Source of the DNA: JALYQB01 sp035640155
GTDB lineage: Bacteria; Actinomycetota; Actinomycetes; Mycobacteriales; Pseudonocardiaceae
Length of the DNA stretch: 64,000 nt
Assembly (NCBI GenBank): GCA_035640155.1
Contig: DASQWR010000032.1
Span: 6,225-70,224, forward strand
Direction: 5' to 3'
Below, in pieces: positions 21,672 to 29,786 of the stretch; the stretch's first letter is position 1, and the number at the start of each line of letters is the position of its first letter. Both the position numbers and the translations under genes were made by a program. The notes under the pieces were generated by a model. That model was not told the origin of the DNA, did no database searches, and saw only the letters and a program-made list of their open reading frames with translations.

Positions 21672-22121
21672 ATGCTGGAGTTGTCGGGATTCGTCACGGC
21701 CATCCACCACGTGGGCATTGCGGTGCCCGACTTCGACGCCGCAGTGCACTTCCACCGCACCATCTTCGGGCTCGAGCTGGCCCACGAGGAGGTCAACGAG
21801 GAGCGGGGCGTGCGGGAGGGCATGCTGCGTGCGCCAGGCGACCCGGGCGGGGGCACCGCGGTGCAGCTGCTGGCACCGCTCTCGCCGGACACGGCGATCG
21901 GCAGGTTCCTGGACCGCCACGGTCCGGGCCTGCAGCAGCTGGCCTACCGGGTGACCGATGTCGACGCCGCTGCAGCCGCCCTGCGTGCGGCCGGGCTCCG
22001 GTTGCTCTACGACGAGCCACGGCGCGGGACGTCCGGCTCCCGGGTCAACTTCGTGCACCCCAAGGACGCCGGCGGGGTACTGGTCGAGCTGGTCGAACCG
22101 GCTGGCGGCCCCGCGCGCTGA
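21672..22121 (+). CDS. mce: Methylmalonyl-CoA epimerase
   Basis: The enzyme interconverts (2S)- and (2R)-methylmalonyl-CoA for the B12-dependent mutase. The 149-residue protein shows the glyoxalase/VOC double beta-alpha-beta-beta-beta pattern: [14 protein letters not shown] with a metal-ligand His, [31 protein letters not shown], and [16 protein letters not shown] with the last ligand Glu. In some homologues the third strand carries a His where this protein has LQQLAY; that variant appears usual in actinobacteria (recalled, not checked). It is divergent from the thiolase-meaB operon, which supports the pathway assignment. Confidence 0.92.
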   Translation: MLELSGFVTAIHHVGIAVPDFDAAVHFHRTIFGLELAHEEVNEERGVREGMLRAPGDPGGGTAVQLLAPLSPDTAIGRFLDRHGPGLQQLAYRVTDVDAAAAALRAAGLRLLYDEPRRGTSGSRVNFVHPKDAGGVLVELVEPAGGPAR

Positions 22122-22131
22122 CCCCGCCAGG

Positions 22132-22983
22132 TCACGAGGCGCGGCGCCAGGTGGAGACGGTGACCGAGGCGGTCACCGTGACCGGCTCCGGCAGCACGGC
22201 GGTGCGCTGCCGCCGCATCCCCGCGTCGGCGTGACGGGCGCTCGGTCCCATGCCCGCCAGCGCGGTCACCGCAGTGTGGTCCAGCTCCATCGGGAACTCC
22301 AGCTCGGCGCTGCGCACCGGCTGCAGCAGTGAGCCGAGCGTGCGCTCCATCCGCTCCTGCTTGAGCGGGTCGACGGTGATCAGGTCCAGGGTGCCGACGA
22401 GCTCCGCGAGGTGCCGGTCGGTGGGCGCGACCACCACGAGCGCCCCGTCCGGATGCAGGACCCGCGCGATCTCGGCTCCGTTGCGTGGCGCGAAGACGTC
22501 GAGGACCATCGCTGCCGACCCGCTGCGCACCGGGAGTCGGCGCCAGGCGTCACAGACGACGGCCCCCGTCCGGGAGTGCGCCCGCGCGGCGCGCCGTGCC
22601 GCGTACTTGGAGGCATCCGCCGCGAGCCCTGGGCGGCCCGGTAGCCGATCCAGCACCGCTGCCAGGTGGTGACCGGGCCCGGCACCGAGGTCGACGACGC
22701 AGCCCGGGGCCGCCGCGGCAGCGCGCGTCGCCGCCGCGACAAGGGCCTCGGTGAGCGGCTGGTAGTGCCCCGCACCAAGAAAGTCCTCGCGCGCCGCCAC
22801 CATCGCGGAGGTGTCCCCCGTCGCCGGGCGGGCCGATCTGCCCCTGCCGGGCAACAGGGTGACGTACCCGTGCCGGGCAAGGTCGAAGGAGTGCCCGGCC
22901 GCGCAGCGCAGCGCCCGGCCTCCCAAGGCGAGAGCGCCCCCGCAGTTCGGGCAGCTCAGGTATCCGACGACGTCGGCGAGCAC
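22132..22983 (-). CDS. RlmA-type 23S rRNA (guanine-N1)-methyltransferase
   Basis: The 283-residue protein begins with the zinc ribbon of the RlmA family (YLSCPNCGGAL, then RCAAGHSFDLARHGYVTLLP), followed by a Rossmann methyltransferase domain with the SAM loop VVDLGAGPGHHLAAVL and LDVFAPRNGAEIARVLHPDG. Family members methylate G745 (RlmA-I) or G748 (RlmA-II, TlrB) in helix 35; the second type affects tylosin sensitivity. I cannot tell the subtype reliably, though actinobacteria usually have type II. The GTG start has GAGGAG 5-7 nt upstream. It is divergent from the DivIVA-like gene. Confidence 0.85.
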   Translation of the reverse strand: MLADVVGYLSCPNCGGALALGGRALRCAAGHSFDLARHGYVTLLPGRGRSARPATGDTSAMVAAREDFLGAGHYQPLTEALVAAATRAAAAAPGCVVDLGAGPGHHLAAVLDRLPGRPGLAADASKYAARRAARAHSRTGAVVCDAWRRLPVRSGSAAMVLDVFAPRNGAEIARVLHPDGALVVVAPTDRHLAELVGTLDLITVDPLKQERMERTLGSLLQPVRSAELEFPMELDHTAVTALAGMGPSARHADAGMRRQRTAVLPEPVTVTASVTVSTWRRAS

Positions 22984-23028
22984 CGCAGCTCCTCACCCAA
23001 CCGTTTCCGCGGTGTCTGACCGAGCGGG

Positions 23029-23034
23029 TAGCGT
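23029..23034 (+). promoter_or_regulatory. Candidate -10 element of the DivIVA-like gene (TAGCGT)
   Basis: TAGCGT, 6 nt, then the ATG at 23041, with no Shine-Dalgarno. This fits the leaderless spacing seen elsewhere in the window. Confidence 0.45.
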
Positions 23035-23040
23035 AGCCGC

Positions 23041-24075
23041 ATGCGCCCCGACGACGACCGTGATCTGCTCCCTTCGCTGGGAAGTTCCCAGTTCGACGTG
23101 GTCCGGCGCGGATACGACCGGGATCAGGTGGACGACACCATCGACGGGCTGCAGGCCGACCTGCAGATCCTGGCGGCGGACCGCGACGAGACGAGGTCCC
23201 AGGCCACCGCACTTGCCAACGCGCTGGACGCGGCGCGCCGGGAGATCGAGGATCTCCACGGTCAGTTGCACCGGGCGTCCCGGGCACCCATCAACACCAG
23301 GGGGATGAGCGAACGCCTGCAACGGATGCTTCGGCTTGCCCAGGACGAGGCGGCAGAGATCCGGGCCCGGGCGGAGTCCCTCGCGGCGCAGACCCAGGCC
23401 CGAGCAGAGCACGAGGGCGCCAGCCTCCGCACGCGCTACCAGCGAATGATGGCGGAGGCGGCCGCCCGACGCAGGGAGATGGAAGCCGAGCACGAGCGCC
23501 TGCTCCAGGTGGCCCGCCAACAGGCGGAGGAGCTCGTGCGCTCGGCACAGGACCGCGCGACCGCGCTGGAGTCGGAGGGAGGGCAGCGCCGGAGGCAGAT
23601 CGAGGAGGACTTCGAGATCACGATGACGGAGCGGCGCAACGAGGTGGTGCGCGAGCTCGCCGATCTGGAGGTAGCCAGCAGGGCCGAGGCGCAGCGATGC
23701 CTCGCCGAAGCGGTCGAGGACGCCCGCCGGCGGGTCACCGAGGCCACCACGGAGGCGCGTCAGCTGCTCACCGACGCCGAGCAGCGCAGCACCACGATGG
23801 TCGAGGACGCCCACAGCAAGGTGGAGCAGCTGCGCATGCTGCACCACGTGGTGGCCGATCAGCTGCTCTCGGTGCGTTCCACCCTCGACGAGGCGTTCCG
23901 CGAGCTGGGCCCGGACCCCGACGACCCGGCTCCCGACGGGGAGTCCGCTTCGCGCGAGGAAAATACTCCCCCGCCGGGAACACCCCGATCGGTGCCGGAG
24001 CACCTCCCATCCGGGCTCTCCCCGGCCGGAGCTGCCTGGAAGGCGGAGGCAACCGTCGGCTATCGGCCGTCGTGA
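23041..24075 (+). CDS. DivIVA-domain coiled-coil protein
   Basis: The N-terminus (FDVVRRGYDRDQVDDTIDGLQADL) matches the DivIVA/Wag31 membrane-binding motif. Residues about 40-290 are almost wholly heptad-like and rich in Ala, Arg, Glu and Gln, predicting a long coiled coil. The last 50 residues are a Pro-rich disordered tail. Length is 344. It is not Wag31 itself, which sits in the dcw cluster; it resembles the accessory actinobacterial coiled-coil proteins (Scy/FilP-like or SepIVA-like) used in polar growth or division. The exact role is inference. It converges with nucS. Confidence 0.72.
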   Translation: MRPDDDRDLLPSLGSSQFDVVRRGYDRDQVDDTIDGLQADLQILAADRDETRSQATALANALDAARREIEDLHGQLHRASRAPINTRGMSERLQRMLRLAQDEAAEIRARAESLAAQTQARAEHEGASLRTRYQRMMAEAAARRREMEAEHERLLQVARQQAEELVRSAQDRATALESEGGQRRRQIEEDFEITMTERRNEVVRELADLEVASRAEAQRCLAEAVEDARRRVTEATTEARQLLTDAEQRSTTMVEDAHSKVEQLRMLHHVVADQLLSVRSTLDEAFRELGPDPDDPAPDGESASREENTPPPGTPRSVPEHLPSGLSPAGAAWKAEATVGYRPS

Positions 24076-24134
24076 GTCAGGAGCATTCGCCCGAGGAACA
24101 CCACAATGACAGTCTCCCGCCGGCCCTGTACCGC

Positions 24135-24153
24135 GGCCTCAGCGAGAGAGGCC
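24135..24153. terminator. Possible bidirectional hairpin between convergent genes
   Basis: GGCCTC and GAGGCC pair around a 7-nt loop in the 103-bp gap between two convergent genes. There is no T-run, so this is a weak candidate. Confidence 0.3.
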
Positions 24154-24178
24154 CGGCCCGGTGAACGCCAGTAAAGGT

Positions 24179-24838
24179 TCAGAACAGCCGGAACTCGTCG
24201 GAGTCGGTGCCACGCAGAGCGTCGTAGTCGAGCAGGATGCACCGGATGCCCCGGTCCTCGGCCAGGGTGCGAGCCTGCGGCTTGATCTGCTGGGCGGCGA
24301 ACACACCTCGCACGGGAGCCAGCAGCCCGTCACGGTTGAGCAGTTCCAGGTATCGGGTGAGCTGTTCGACTCCGTCGATCTCGCCGCGTCGTTTGATTTC
24401 CACCACCACCGAGCAGCCCTCGGCGTCCCGGCACATCAGGTCGACCGGGCCGATCGCGGTGGGGAACTCACGTCGTACCAGCGTCCAGCCCTCCCCCAGG
24501 GTGGTGACGTGGTCGGCCAGCAACTCCTGCAGGTGCGCCTCCACACCATCCTTCACCAGGCCCGGGTCGACGCCGAGCTCGTGGCGCGAGTCGTGCAACA
24601 CCTCATCGAGCATGATGATCAGCTGCTCGCCGGCCCTGTTGGTCACCGTCCAGCGCGCCGACTCCTCGACGAGCGTGCACGGCGGGCTCATCCAGTTCAG
24701 CGGCTTGTACGCCCGGTCATCGGCGTGCACGCTCACCGAGCCGTCGGCCTTCACCAGCAGCAACCGGGTCGCCATCGGCAGGTGCGCGGTGAGCCGCCCG
24801 ACGTAGTCGACCTGGCAATGCGCGATCACGAGACGCAT
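24179..24838 (-). CDS. nucS: Endonuclease NucS (EndoMS), non-canonical mismatch repair
   Basis: NucS cuts both strands at mismatches and replaces MutS/MutL in most actinobacteria. The 219-residue protein has the N-terminal dimerisation/DNA-binding domain ([21 protein letters not shown]) and the C-terminal RecB-like nuclease core, with Asp in GPVDLMCRD and Glu-Lys in [20 protein letters not shown]. The C-terminus DEFRLF looks like a sliding-clamp-binding peptide, which is required for activity in characterised homologues. TACGCT lies 8 nt before the ATG, suggesting a leaderless mRNA. The identity is secure. Confidence 0.95.
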   Translation of the reverse strand: MRLVIAHCQVDYVGRLTAHLPMATRLLLVKADGSVSVHADDRAYKPLNWMSPPCTLVEESARWTVTNRAGEQLIIMLDEVLHDSRHELGVDPGLVKDGVEAHLQELLADHVTTLGEGWTLVRREFPTAIGPVDLMCRDAEGCSVVVEIKRRGEIDGVEQLTRYLELLNRDGLLAPVRGVFAAQQIKPQARTLAEDRGIRCILLDYDALRGTDSDEFRLF

Positions 24839-24846
24839 GATGGATC

Positions 24847-24852
24847 AGCGTA
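24847..24852 (-). promoter_or_regulatory. Candidate -10 element of nucS (TACGCT)
   Basis: TACGCT on the minus strand ends 8 nt before the nucS ATG. No Shine-Dalgarno is present between it and the start. Confidence 0.45.
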
Positions 24853-24881
24853 GGGGCCGGTGGCCGGCACCACCCGGCCGA

Positions 24882-25499
24882 TCAGACCTCGAGATCGGCG
24901 AGCCTCACCCGGAGCTCGGCCAGGTCCACCGCATCCCCCGGCTCCCGGTGGGTGAGCCTCAGCTTCGTCCGGTACCGCCGCGGTGGAGCGTGCCCGGCAA
25001 CAGCATTCAGTGCGGTGCGCACGACGAAATGCTGCTGCTCTGCTGAGACCTCGGCCAGCTCCGGGTGGTACACGGCGAGATGCACCACCATCTCGTCGGG
25101 ATCGATCTGCATCCCGACCGACATCCGGGCCAGGTCGATGGTGCGCTCCCCCGCTTGCAGCTCGAGTTCCCGCGGGTCGGTGATCGGGATGTTCATCGAC
25201 CCGTAATCCCACCGATCGTCCCGTGTCGGTGCCGCCGCAAGCAGCTGCTTGACGAGCCCGTCCGGTACCTCCCCCCGCGCATCGATCACCAGCGCGATCC
25301 GGGGCTTCGTGCCAGGCGCGGACACCCCCAGCCGGAGATCGCAGCCCAGGTTCGGGTGCACCTTGTGCAACCGGGTGAGGAGCGGCTCGATCACCTCCGC
25401 CACGCGCTGCTCGTCGACCGCCTCCGCGAGCACCTCGCGGTATCGGCCGGACCACCAGCGCCAGAACGCATCCACAGCTGCATCGTCAGGAACGGTCAC
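24882..25499 (-). CDS. Conserved hypothetical protein
   Basis: The 205-residue protein is acidic and soluble, with no signal or membrane segment. It opens DDAAVDAFWRWWSGRYREVLAEAV and continues with PNLGCDLRLGVSAPGTKPRIALVIDARGEVPD and SVGMQIDPDEMVVHLAVYHPEL. The mixed alpha/beta pattern resembles small actinobacterial proteins of unknown function often found beside nucS or housekeeping genes. I do not recognise a domain and see no catalytic motif. The GTG start has AGGG 4-7 nt upstream. It lies 43 bp upstream of nucS on the same strand, so the two may share transcription. Confidence 0.65.
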   Translation of the reverse strand: MTVPDDAAVDAFWRWWSGRYREVLAEAVDEQRVAEVIEPLLTRLHKVHPNLGCDLRLGVSAPGTKPRIALVIDARGEVPDGLVKQLLAAAPTRDDRWDYGSMNIPITDPRELELQAGERTIDLARMSVGMQIDPDEMVVHLAVYHPELAEVSAEQQHFVVRTALNAVAGHAPPRRYRTKLRLTHREPGDAVDLAELRVRLADLEV

Positions 25500-25793
25500 C
25501 TGCCCTATGTTTCCATCCCGCGAGGATGGGCCGCGACCGCGGCCGGCCGGTCGACCCCGGCCGGTCGTCCCACTGGGGTGCCACCTCGTGCCGGAGGCGG
25601 ACCCCGGCGGCCTCGGGGCGGACCCCGGCGGGCAGGATCGACGGGCTGCGGGCCGGTCGGATGCAGCTGCTCGGACTGCTCGGCGTGGTTCCCGCGGGCC
25701 GAGTCGAGTCGATGGTGCGCCGCGGCGAGGTCTGCGACACCCAGTCGCTGGCGGCCTACGCCCTGCTCCTGCTGCACGAGCGCGACCACCTGA
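25500..25793 (+). pseudogene. Gene-poor stretch with a possible decayed coding remnant
   Basis: No complete gene is supported in these 294 bases, although all frames are long because of the GC content. One plus-strand frame contains RAGRMQLLGLLGVVPAGRVE followed by a segment including RRGEVCDTQSLAAYALLL, which looks like real protein sequence and resembles the C-terminal helix of some NUDIX hydrolases. It has no upstream NUDIX box and runs into the inverted repeat. I regard it as a possible remnant, with low confidence. Confidence 0.25.
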
Positions 25794-25863
25794 GCTGCCA
25801 CATGGAGCCATATAGCAGTTCTGGCAGGGCCCACGGAGTGTCACTGAGGCTCCATGTGGCAGC
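25794..25863. repeat. Perfect 16-bp inverted repeat with a 38-nt spacer
   Basis: GCTGCCACATGGAGCC (25794-25809) is repeated in perfect inversion as GGCTCCATGTGGCAGC (25848-25863). The spacer contains an AT-richer ATATAGCAGTTC segment unlike its surroundings. It lies in an intergenic stretch 58 bp before the DUF1697 gene. It could form a long hairpin, or be a small palindromic intergenic repeat or a MITE-like element. No target duplication was seen. Confidence 0.6.
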
Positions 25864-25920
25864 CCGGCGGCGGGACGAGTGGTATCTGCGCCGGGGCGGG
25901 GGTGCGGCAGGATCCGGGGC

Positions 25921-26487
25921 GTGCCCACTCACGTTGCCCTACTGCGTGGCATCAACGTCGGCGGCCGCAACCGGGTTGCCATGGCGGACCTGCGCGAGGT
26001 CGTGACGTCACTCGGGCACACCGACGTGGCGACCTACATCCAAAGCGGCAACCTGGTGTTCACCAGCACGGAAGCGGACACCACGGTGCTGGCTGCTGCT
26101 CTCGAGCAGGCCATCGCCGGGGCGCTCACCGTGCAGCCCAGGGTGGTGGTGCTGTCCTGCAACGAGCTGGCGCAGGTGATCGCCGACAACCCGTTTCCCG
26201 ACGAGACGAACCCCAAGTACCTGCACGCGGCGTTCAGGAGCGAGGAGCCGGGGCCCGGCGAGGCCGCCGCCGTCGCCGCCGCCGTGCAGCGAGCCCGGGA
26301 GAAGGGCAGCCGTGACGAGGCACAGGTGGTCGGACGCACGCTGTTCCTGCGCACCCCGGACGGTCTCGGACGCAGTGAGCTGGGCGCCCAACTCGCCCGG
26401 GCCGGAGGTGCGCTGGCCGGTCTTGGGTCAGTCACCATGCGCAACTGGGTGACCGTGCGCAAGCTACTGGCCCTGTGTGACTCCTGA
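25921..26487 (+). CDS. DUF1697 family protein
   Basis: A 188-residue soluble protein with the DUF1697 signature: the start THVALLRGINVGGRNRVAMADLREVVTSLG, then VATYIQSGNLVFTS, NPFPDETNPKYLHAAF and the closing MRNWVTVRKLLAL. The biochemical function of the family is not established. The GTG start lacks a Shine-Dalgarno; CAGGAT 7 nt upstream is a weak -10 match of the leaderless kind. It converges on ehuA with a 9-bp gap and has no functional link to its neighbours that I can see. Confidence 0.85.
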   Translation: MPTHVALLRGINVGGRNRVAMADLREVVTSLGHTDVATYIQSGNLVFTSTEADTTVLAAALEQAIAGALTVQPRVVVLSCNELAQVIADNPFPDETNPKYLHAAFRSEEPGPGEAAAVAAAVQRAREKGSRDEAQVVGRTLFLRTPDGLGRSELGAQLARAGGALAGLGSVTMRNWVTVRKLLALCDS

Positions 26488-26496
26488 CCCCGGGCG

Positions 26497-27318
26497 TCAC
26501 GCGCGCTCGATCACCGCACGCAGGAAGTCACGGGTCCGCTGCTGATCCGGGTCGGTGAACAGTTTGCCCGGTGTGGCCTCCTCCACCACCTGCCCCTGGT
26601 CGAACATCAGCACGCGGTCGGAGACGTCGCGGGCGAAGCCCATCTCGTGGGTCACGATGAGCATGGTGATGTCGGTGGTCTTGGCGATGTCCTTGAGCAC
26701 GCTCAGCACGCCGGCCACCAGCTCCGGGTCCAGCGCGGAGGTGACCTCGTCGAGAAGCAGGACGTCGGGCTGCATCGCCAGTGCCCGCGCGATCGCGACC
26801 CGCTGCTGCTGCCCGCCGGAGAGCTGCGACGGGTGGGCGTCGGCTTTCTCCCCGAGCCCCACCAGGTCCAACAGCCCACGCGCGCGCTCCGCGGCCTCGT
26901 CCTTCGACAGTCCCAGCACCCGCACCGGTGCCTCGGTGAGGTTCTGCAGGACCTTCATGTTCGGGAACAGGTTGAACTGCTGGAACACCATGCCGATGCG
27001 CCGGCGCACCCGTCGCAGGTGCTTCTCGTCGGCGGGGACGAGCTTGCCCTTGCGCTCCATGTGCGTGAGGTAGTCGTCCCCGACCCGGAGGGTGCCGCTG
27101 TCGACCTTCTCCAGCGTCATCAGCAACCGCAGGATCGTGGTCTTGCCCGACCCGCTGGGCCCGATCAGCGTGACGTGCTCACCCGGCTGGACCGCGAAGT
27201 CCAGTTCCCGGAGCACCACGTTGTCGCCGTACTGCTTCACGACCTTGTCGAAGACGATCATCGCGCTGCCGTCGGGACGGGTCCCGGCCGTCAGGGTCTC
27301 AGTGTGCGAATCCGACAC
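26497..27318 (-). CDS. ehuA: Ectoine/hydroxyectoine-type ABC transporter ATP-binding protein (EhuA)
   Basis: This polar amino-acid-type ABC ATPase energises the importer formed with the two upstream permeases. The 273-residue protein shows Walker A GPSGSGKTT, the signature [15 protein letters not shown], Walker B VLLLDEVTSALDPE and the switch His in IVTHEMGFARDVSDRV. The GTG start is preceded by GGAG with 5-6 nt spacing and lies 20 nt inside the end of ehuD, so the two are translationally coupled. Assignment to the Ehu system rests mainly on the binding protein. The ATPase alone would fit any GlnQ-like importer. Confidence 0.85.
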   Translation of the reverse strand: MSDSHTETLTAGTRPDGSAMIVFDKVVKQYGDNVVLRELDFAVQPGEHVTLIGPSGSGKTTILRLLMTLEKVDSGTLRVGDDYLTHMERKGKLVPADEKHLRRVRRRIGMVFQQFNLFPNMKVLQNLTEAPVRVLGLSKDEAAERARGLLDLVGLGEKADAHPSQLSGGQQQRVAIARALAMQPDVLLLDEVTSALDPELVAGVLSVLKDIAKTTDITMLIVTHEMGFARDVSDRVLMFDQGQVVEEATPGKLFTDPDQQRTRDFLRAVIERA

Positions 27319-27958
27319 GGCGCTCCAATCGTCGTACCAGCACGCCTGCTGGATAGCTCAGCAGGAGGAAGAAGAGACCGGCGATCGTGTAGGGCTCGAC
27401 GGACCGGAAGCTCGTCGTCGCCGCTTCCTCGGCGCGGCCGACGATGTCGAGGACACCGATCGAGAGCAGGAGCGGCACCTCCTTGTACATCGAGATCGTG
27501 TAGTTCCCCAGCGCGGGCAGCACCCTCGGGATGGCCTGCGGGAGGATCACCGCGCTCCACACCCGAGACCGCGGCAGGTTCAGCGCCGTGGCGGCCTCCC
27601 ACTGGCCGCGCGGAACCGCGTCGATGCCGGCCCGGTAGACCTCTGCCGTGTAGCAGGCGTAGTGCACCCCGAGGGCGATCACGCCCGAGGTGAGGGCTCC
27701 CAGCGTCACCCCGAACTGGGGCAGGACGTTGAACACGAAGTAGATCTGAACCAGCAACGGGGTGCTGCGGACGAACTCGATGAACCCGTACGTCAGCTGG
27801 CTGACCACGGGGAGCTCCGAGCGGCGGAGCAGCGCGAGGAGCAGACCGAGCAGGTACGCGAAGATCGCGCCCAGCACCGTCGCCTGGAACGTGATCAGCA
27901 GCCCGCGCAGCAGGTCCGGCAGGATCTCGAGGGCGTACGACCAGTCCCACGGATCCAT
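27299..27958 (-). CDS. ehuD: Ectoine-type ABC transporter permease (EhuD)
   Basis: A HisM-type permease of 219 residues with about five membrane helices. The coupling-helix EAA loop reads EAATALNLPRSRVWSAVILPQAIPRVLP. The ATG overlaps the stop of ehuC by one base (TGATG). Order and size match the ehuABCD operons that import ectoine and hydroxyectoine as compatible solutes or nutrients. The transported solute is inferred from EhuB similarity, not shown by this subunit. Confidence 0.83.
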   Translation of the reverse strand: MDPWDWSYALEILPDLLRGLLITFQATVLGAIFAYLLGLLLALLRRSELPVVSQLTYGFIEFVRSTPLLVQIYFVFNVLPQFGVTLGALTSGVIALGVHYACYTAEVYRAGIDAVPRGQWEAATALNLPRSRVWSAVILPQAIPRVLPALGNYTISMYKEVPLLLSIGVLDIVGRAEEAATTSFRSVEPYTIAGLFFLLLSYPAGVLVRRLERRVGFAH

Positions 27959-28668
27959 CACGCGGCTCCTGCCGTGCTCGCGACCCGGCGGGACCGGGCC
28001 GACGGTGCGCGACCCACCTTCGCAGCCGCCCACCTCTCCAGGAACTGCATCACCGTAGTGATCAACACCGACAGGATGAAGTACAGCATCAGCAGCAGCA
28101 GGAAGATGATCAGGATCTGGTCGGTGTTGAGCGGCCGCAGAACCTGCTGGGCCTGGTAGGTCAGGTCCTCCAACGACACCAACGACACCAGCGCGCTCCC
28201 CTTGAGCAGCTGGATGAAGAGGTTGTTGAACGGTGGGATCATCTCCACGAGTGCTTGGGGCAGGATGACCCGGCGCATCCGATCGAATGGTGTCAGGTTG
28301 AGCGCGACCGCTCCCTCTCGCTGCGCTCGAGGTACTGCCTGGACCGCTCCACGCACGATCTCGGCCCCGTAGGCACCCCCGTTCAAGCCGATGACGAGGA
28401 TCGCCGCCCACAGCGGGAAGATCTGGAACCCGATGAGGATCGGAAGCGCAGAGAAGATCCAGAAGAGCTGAACGACCTCCGAGGTGCCCCGCCACACCTC
28501 GACGTAGACCCGGCTGACGGTCCGCAGCGGCTTCGACGGCGAGAGCATCGCGAGACCGGCCACGAACGACATCACCGCAGCCAAGACGATCCCGCCTCCC
28601 GTGACGATGACGGTCGTGGAGGCGCCTTCGAGCAGGGTGAGCAGGAACTGCGGAACATCAGCGAACAC
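27958..28668 (-). CDS. ehuC: Ectoine-type ABC transporter permease (EhuC)
   Basis: The second HisM-type permease, 236 residues, starts at a GTG. It begins with a periplasmic-facing helix and LLEGASTTVIVTGGGIVLAAV, and carries the EAA loop REGAVALNLTPFDRMRRVILPQALVEMIPP. It ends in a basic cytoplasmic tail (RAPSARSRRVAS). It lies 27 nt downstream of ehuB and overlaps ehuD by one base. The two permeases should form the heterodimeric channel of the importer. Confidence 0.83.
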   Translation of the reverse strand: MFADVPQFLLTLLEGASTTVIVTGGGIVLAAVMSFVAGLAMLSPSKPLRTVSRVYVEVWRGTSEVVQLFWIFSALPILIGFQIFPLWAAILVIGLNGGAYGAEIVRGAVQAVPRAQREGAVALNLTPFDRMRRVILPQALVEMIPPFNNLFIQLLKGSALVSLVSLEDLTYQAQQVLRPLNTDQILIIFLLLLMLYFILSVLITTVMQFLERWAAAKVGRAPSARSRRVASTAGAA

Positions 28669-28695
28669 GGCCGCCCCAGGGGTCGACTCGAACCG

Positions 28696-29601
28696 TCAGC
28701 CGGCAGGCGCCTCGCACAGCTCCGCGGTGGTCAGGTCGCCCGGCGGCAGATTCTCCTCGGTGAAGCCGAACGGGCTGGCCGCCTCCAGCCACCTGCCGTC
28801 CTGGTGTGCCCTGCGCAGCTCCTCGTCGAAGGCCAGGCGCAGGTCGTCGTCGGCTCGCCGGAAGACGAACCCGCCCGCCGAGACGACCTCCTTCCCGTTG
28901 ATCACCGGACTGAAGCCCTCGGTGACCTCGACGGGGGCAGCGGGGTTCTGATCGACGAGGTCGTTGAGGGAGATATTGGTGAGCGCCGCGGCATCGACCC
29001 GCTGGTTCAGCAGGCTCTGCAGCATTCCGGCCTGGTCGGGGAGGACCTGGATCCGGTCGGCTGGCACCCCCGAGTCCTCCGCGTAGCCGCCCTCCACAGC
29101 GCCCTGGAGCACCGCGAGCCGCAGGTTCTGCTGGACGATGTCCTCGAACCGGGTGATCCCTCTCGGATTGCCCCGGGGCACGAGGAACGCGGTGGGCGCC
29201 ACGTAGTCGGGGATGGAGAACGCGGCCTCTGCACAGCGCGCAGGGGTGATGAACATCCCTGCCGACACGACGTCGAAGCGGCGGGCGTTCAGGCTGTCGA
29301 TCAGGTTGCCGAACTCGACCTGCTGAGCGTCGATCTCCTCGACCCCGAGCGCCCCGAATACCACCCTCGCGACCTCGGGGGCCTGCCCGGTGACCCTGCC
29401 CTCCGCGTTGGTGAAGCCGTAGGGAACCTCACCGGCGATGCCGACCCGGATCGAGCCACTGTCCCGGGCCGCTGCCAGCGCGCTGCCCCCTTCCTCGACA
29501 CGGCTGCAGGCTCCGAGGAGTACTGGCCCTCCGATCGCGATGCCCCCCGCTGCAGCGGACCACTTGAGGAAGTCCCGCCTCGTCCACGCAGTGCTCGCCA
29601 C
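28696..29601 (-). CDS. ehuB: Ectoine/hydroxyectoine-binding lipoprotein (EhuB)
   Basis: This family 3 solute-binding protein delivers substrate to EhuCD. The N-terminus TRRDFLKWSAAAGG with a following LLGAC is a twin-arginine signal ending in a lipobox, so it is exported folded and lipid-anchored. The body matches EhuB proteins: IRVGIAGEVPYGFTNAEG, QAPEVARVVFGALGVEEIDAQ, FDVVSAGMFITPARCAEAAFS. I chose the GTG at 29601, which has AAGGGCGG 4-10 nt upstream and puts the Tat motif at residues 8-13. ATGs at 29661 and 29691 would push the signal too far in. First gene of the operon. Confidence 0.87.
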   Translation of the reverse strand: MASTAWTRRDFLKWSAAAGGIAIGGPVLLGACSRVEEGGSALAAARDSGSIRVGIAGEVPYGFTNAEGRVTGQAPEVARVVFGALGVEEIDAQQVEFGNLIDSLNARRFDVVSAGMFITPARCAEAAFSIPDYVAPTAFLVPRGNPRGITRFEDIVQQNLRLAVLQGAVEGGYAEDSGVPADRIQVLPDQAGMLQSLLNQRVDAAALTNISLNDLVDQNPAAPVEVTEGFSPVINGKEVVSAGGFVFRRADDDLRLAFDEELRRAHQDGRWLEAASPFGFTEENLPPGDLTTAELCEAPAG

Positions 29602-29786
29602 GTCGCCGCCCTTCAGCCGATACCGCGGCGCGCTCACCAACACGTGGGTGGACAGCGCCATGAGGTCACCCAAAGTAGTGAACGCCGCCATGAAGGTCAA
29701 CGGCGGGGGCCCGATCAAGCGGTAACGCCTGCGCGTTGTAACCTTGCTGTGACCGGTCGGCGCGCTGATCCAGGGACGGGAGCCCC
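29602..29786. promoter_or_regulatory. Region upstream of ehuB with an imperfect palindrome
   Basis: These 185 bases separate ehuB from the end of murA and must hold the ehu promoter. At 29721-29743 an imperfect inverted repeat has outer arms GGTAAC and GTAACC around a GC-rich core, of the size bound by GntR or TetR dimers. No EhuR-like regulator is in the window. The operator reading is low confidence. Confidence 0.3.
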
